This document shows, piece after piece, positions 63,074 through 64,000 of a stretch of 64,000 nucleotides of DNA (position 1 is the stretch's first letter; each line of letters opens with the position of its first letter). A model generated the notes under the pieces. The model ran no database searches, was not told where the DNA came from, and saw nothing but the letters and a program-made list of their open reading frames with translations. Source of the DNA: Paraflavitalea devenefica (GTDB lineage: Bacteria; Bacteroidota; Bacteroidia; Chitinophagales; Chitinophagaceae); NCBI RefSeq assembly GCF_011759375.1, contig NZ_JAARML010000002.1, positions 1,116,001-1,180,000 on the forward strand. Direction: 5' to 3'. Made by a program: the position numbers and the translations under genes.

Positions 63074-64000
63074 TTAAAACTTATACGTTATACCCAGGCG
63101 CAGGTTTCTGGGGGCCTCACTTTGCCAGTAATAACTATTCAGCCAGTCATAATAACTGCCGCTGTACAGGTATTCGTCGAGGATATTGAATACATTCAGG
63201 GCGAGCTTGATCTTGTCTTTTTCCCAGAACAAACCACCATCCAGTTTGAAATAATTGGGCAACTCCTGGTTATTGTGCGTAGCGCTCCAATCGGAAGTAG
63301 CCCTGTCCAGCAGCCAGGTAAAGCCACCGGAAATGCCGGCGCCTTTTAACACCCCGTTGGATACTTTATAATTCAGCCAACTGTTCACCGTATGCTTGGA
63401 GTAACCAGGCACTACATCGCCCACTTTAAAACTAACGCCCGGTGTAGCCTCGGTTACCTTGCCATCGGTATAGGCATAATTGGCCACTACATTCAACCCT
63501 TTAATAACGGTACCCCGCAGGTCCAGTTCAACACCTTCGGCCCTTTTTTGTCCCAGCACAACACTATGGCCGGAGGTGGGTGCTTCATTGGGATCGGCGG
63601 TCAGTTCATTGTTCTTGATAATGCGGTAGATGGAGGCGGTGGTGCTCCAGCGTCCGTTGAACCAATCCCGCTTAATGCCAAATTCAATATTGCCGCCTGT
63701 GATGGGACGCACCTTACTGCCATCTTTGATCCGGCCGGCTTGCGGAACAAAGGCTTCATCATAAAGCCCATAAACAGAAGTATTCCTGTCAATGGATACA
63801 CTCAGGCCAAGACGGGGGGTAACACGTTTGGCTTCCTCCTTCGCTCCGCCCCAGGCAGATTGCTGCACATGCGTAAAGCGGCCTGCCAGCGTAAGCCGTA
63901 CAGTATTATCAAAAAAGCCCAGCTCATCCGAAAGATAAAGGCCGGAATAGCGCTGATTAATAGTGCCGCCTCCCAGGACAGCCCTTGTTTCAATACCCTG
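63074..64000 (-). CDS. TonB-dependent receptor, C-terminal part
   Basis: The frame is open to the window edge, so the gene begins beyond position 64000 and only the last 309 residues are seen. They are typical barrel strands of a siderophore-type receptor: NQRYSGLYLSDELGFFDNTVRLTLAGRFTH, then VTPRLGLSVSIDRNTSVYGLYDEAFVPQAG, IEFGIKRDWFNGRWSTTASIYRI, VELDLRGTVIKGLNVVANYAYTDG, and the ending LRLGITYKF with the terminal Phe required for outer-membrane assembly. No plug is visible. Confidence 0.9.
   Translation of the reverse strand, partial: QGIETRAVLGGGTINQRYSGLYLSDELGFFDNTVRLTLAGRFTHVQQSAWGGAKEEAKRVTPRLGLSVSIDRNTSVYGLYDEAFVPQAGRIKDGSKVRPITGGNIEFGIKRDWFNGRWSTTASIYRIIKNNELTADPNEAPTSGHSVVLGQKRAEGVELDLRGTVIKGLNVVANYAYTDGKVTEATPGVSFKVGDVVPGYSKHTVNSWLNYKVSNGVLKGAGISGGFTWLLDRATSDWSATHNNQELPNYFKLDGGLFWEKDKIKLALNVFNILDEYLYSGSYYDWLNSYYWQSEAPRNLRLGITYKF

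Overview
The window looks like a Bacteroidota chromosome, most probably Chitinophagaceae (Chitinophaga/Niastella type). The markers are a SusD-like lipoprotein, FecR proteins with DUF4974/STN-like tails, a FecI-type sigma factor, a TonB-dependent receptor, Bacteroidota lipoproteins, very weak ribosome binding sites and an AraC regulator with a membrane N-terminus. No sequence search was possible, so family names rest on motifs I could see.

Region 1 (about 1-48.9 kb) is accessory. It is rich in orphan genes, strands switch often, and long gaps lack genes. It holds candidate defence or DNA-modifying genes: a large protein with a C-terminal HEPN motif (4.8-6.6 kb), an N4/N6 DNA methyltransferase (7.5-8.6 kb), a GmrSD-like DUF262/DUF1524 nuclease (10.1-11.8 kb), a zinc-ribbon plus PD-(D/E)xK nuclease (20.5-22.8 kb) divergent from an HNH nuclease fused to a phage baseplate gp25/W-like domain (23.3-24.4 kb), and a PAPS-reductase-like protein (30.5-31.4 kb). 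A dinB-dnaE translesion pair with an upstream XRE regulator and twin palindromes lies at 15.2-19.9 kb. Two variable-tail lipoproteins (3.2-4.6 and 45.0-46.2 kb) look like members of one polymorphic family. From 35 kb come an orphan SusD, a class I terpene cyclase, a hybrid histidine kinase, a sigma/FecR pair, and an operon-like run of an O-antigen-ligase-like protein, a variable lipoprotein, a small cytosolic protein and a secreted transglutaminase-like protein. Two genes carry apparent single-base frameshifts.

Region 2 (48.9-49.2 kb) is a tRNA cluster on the minus strand: tRNA-Gly(GCC), a 5' half of a tRNA-Leu, and a complete tRNA-Leu(UAA). It marks the change from accessory to ordinary chromosome, and the half tRNA suggests recombination there.

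Region 3 (49.3-64 kb) is a normal chromosomal mixture: glycosyltransferase, histidine kinase, tRNA-Leu(GAG), two redox enzymes that share an upstream palindrome with a Crp/Fnr regulator between them, a GH11 xylanase and a GH43 enzyme that share a LacI-type operator, RNA-binding proteins, a methyltransferase, an AraC regulator, a putative zinc peptidase, and the C-terminal end of a TonB-dependent receptor that runs off the window.
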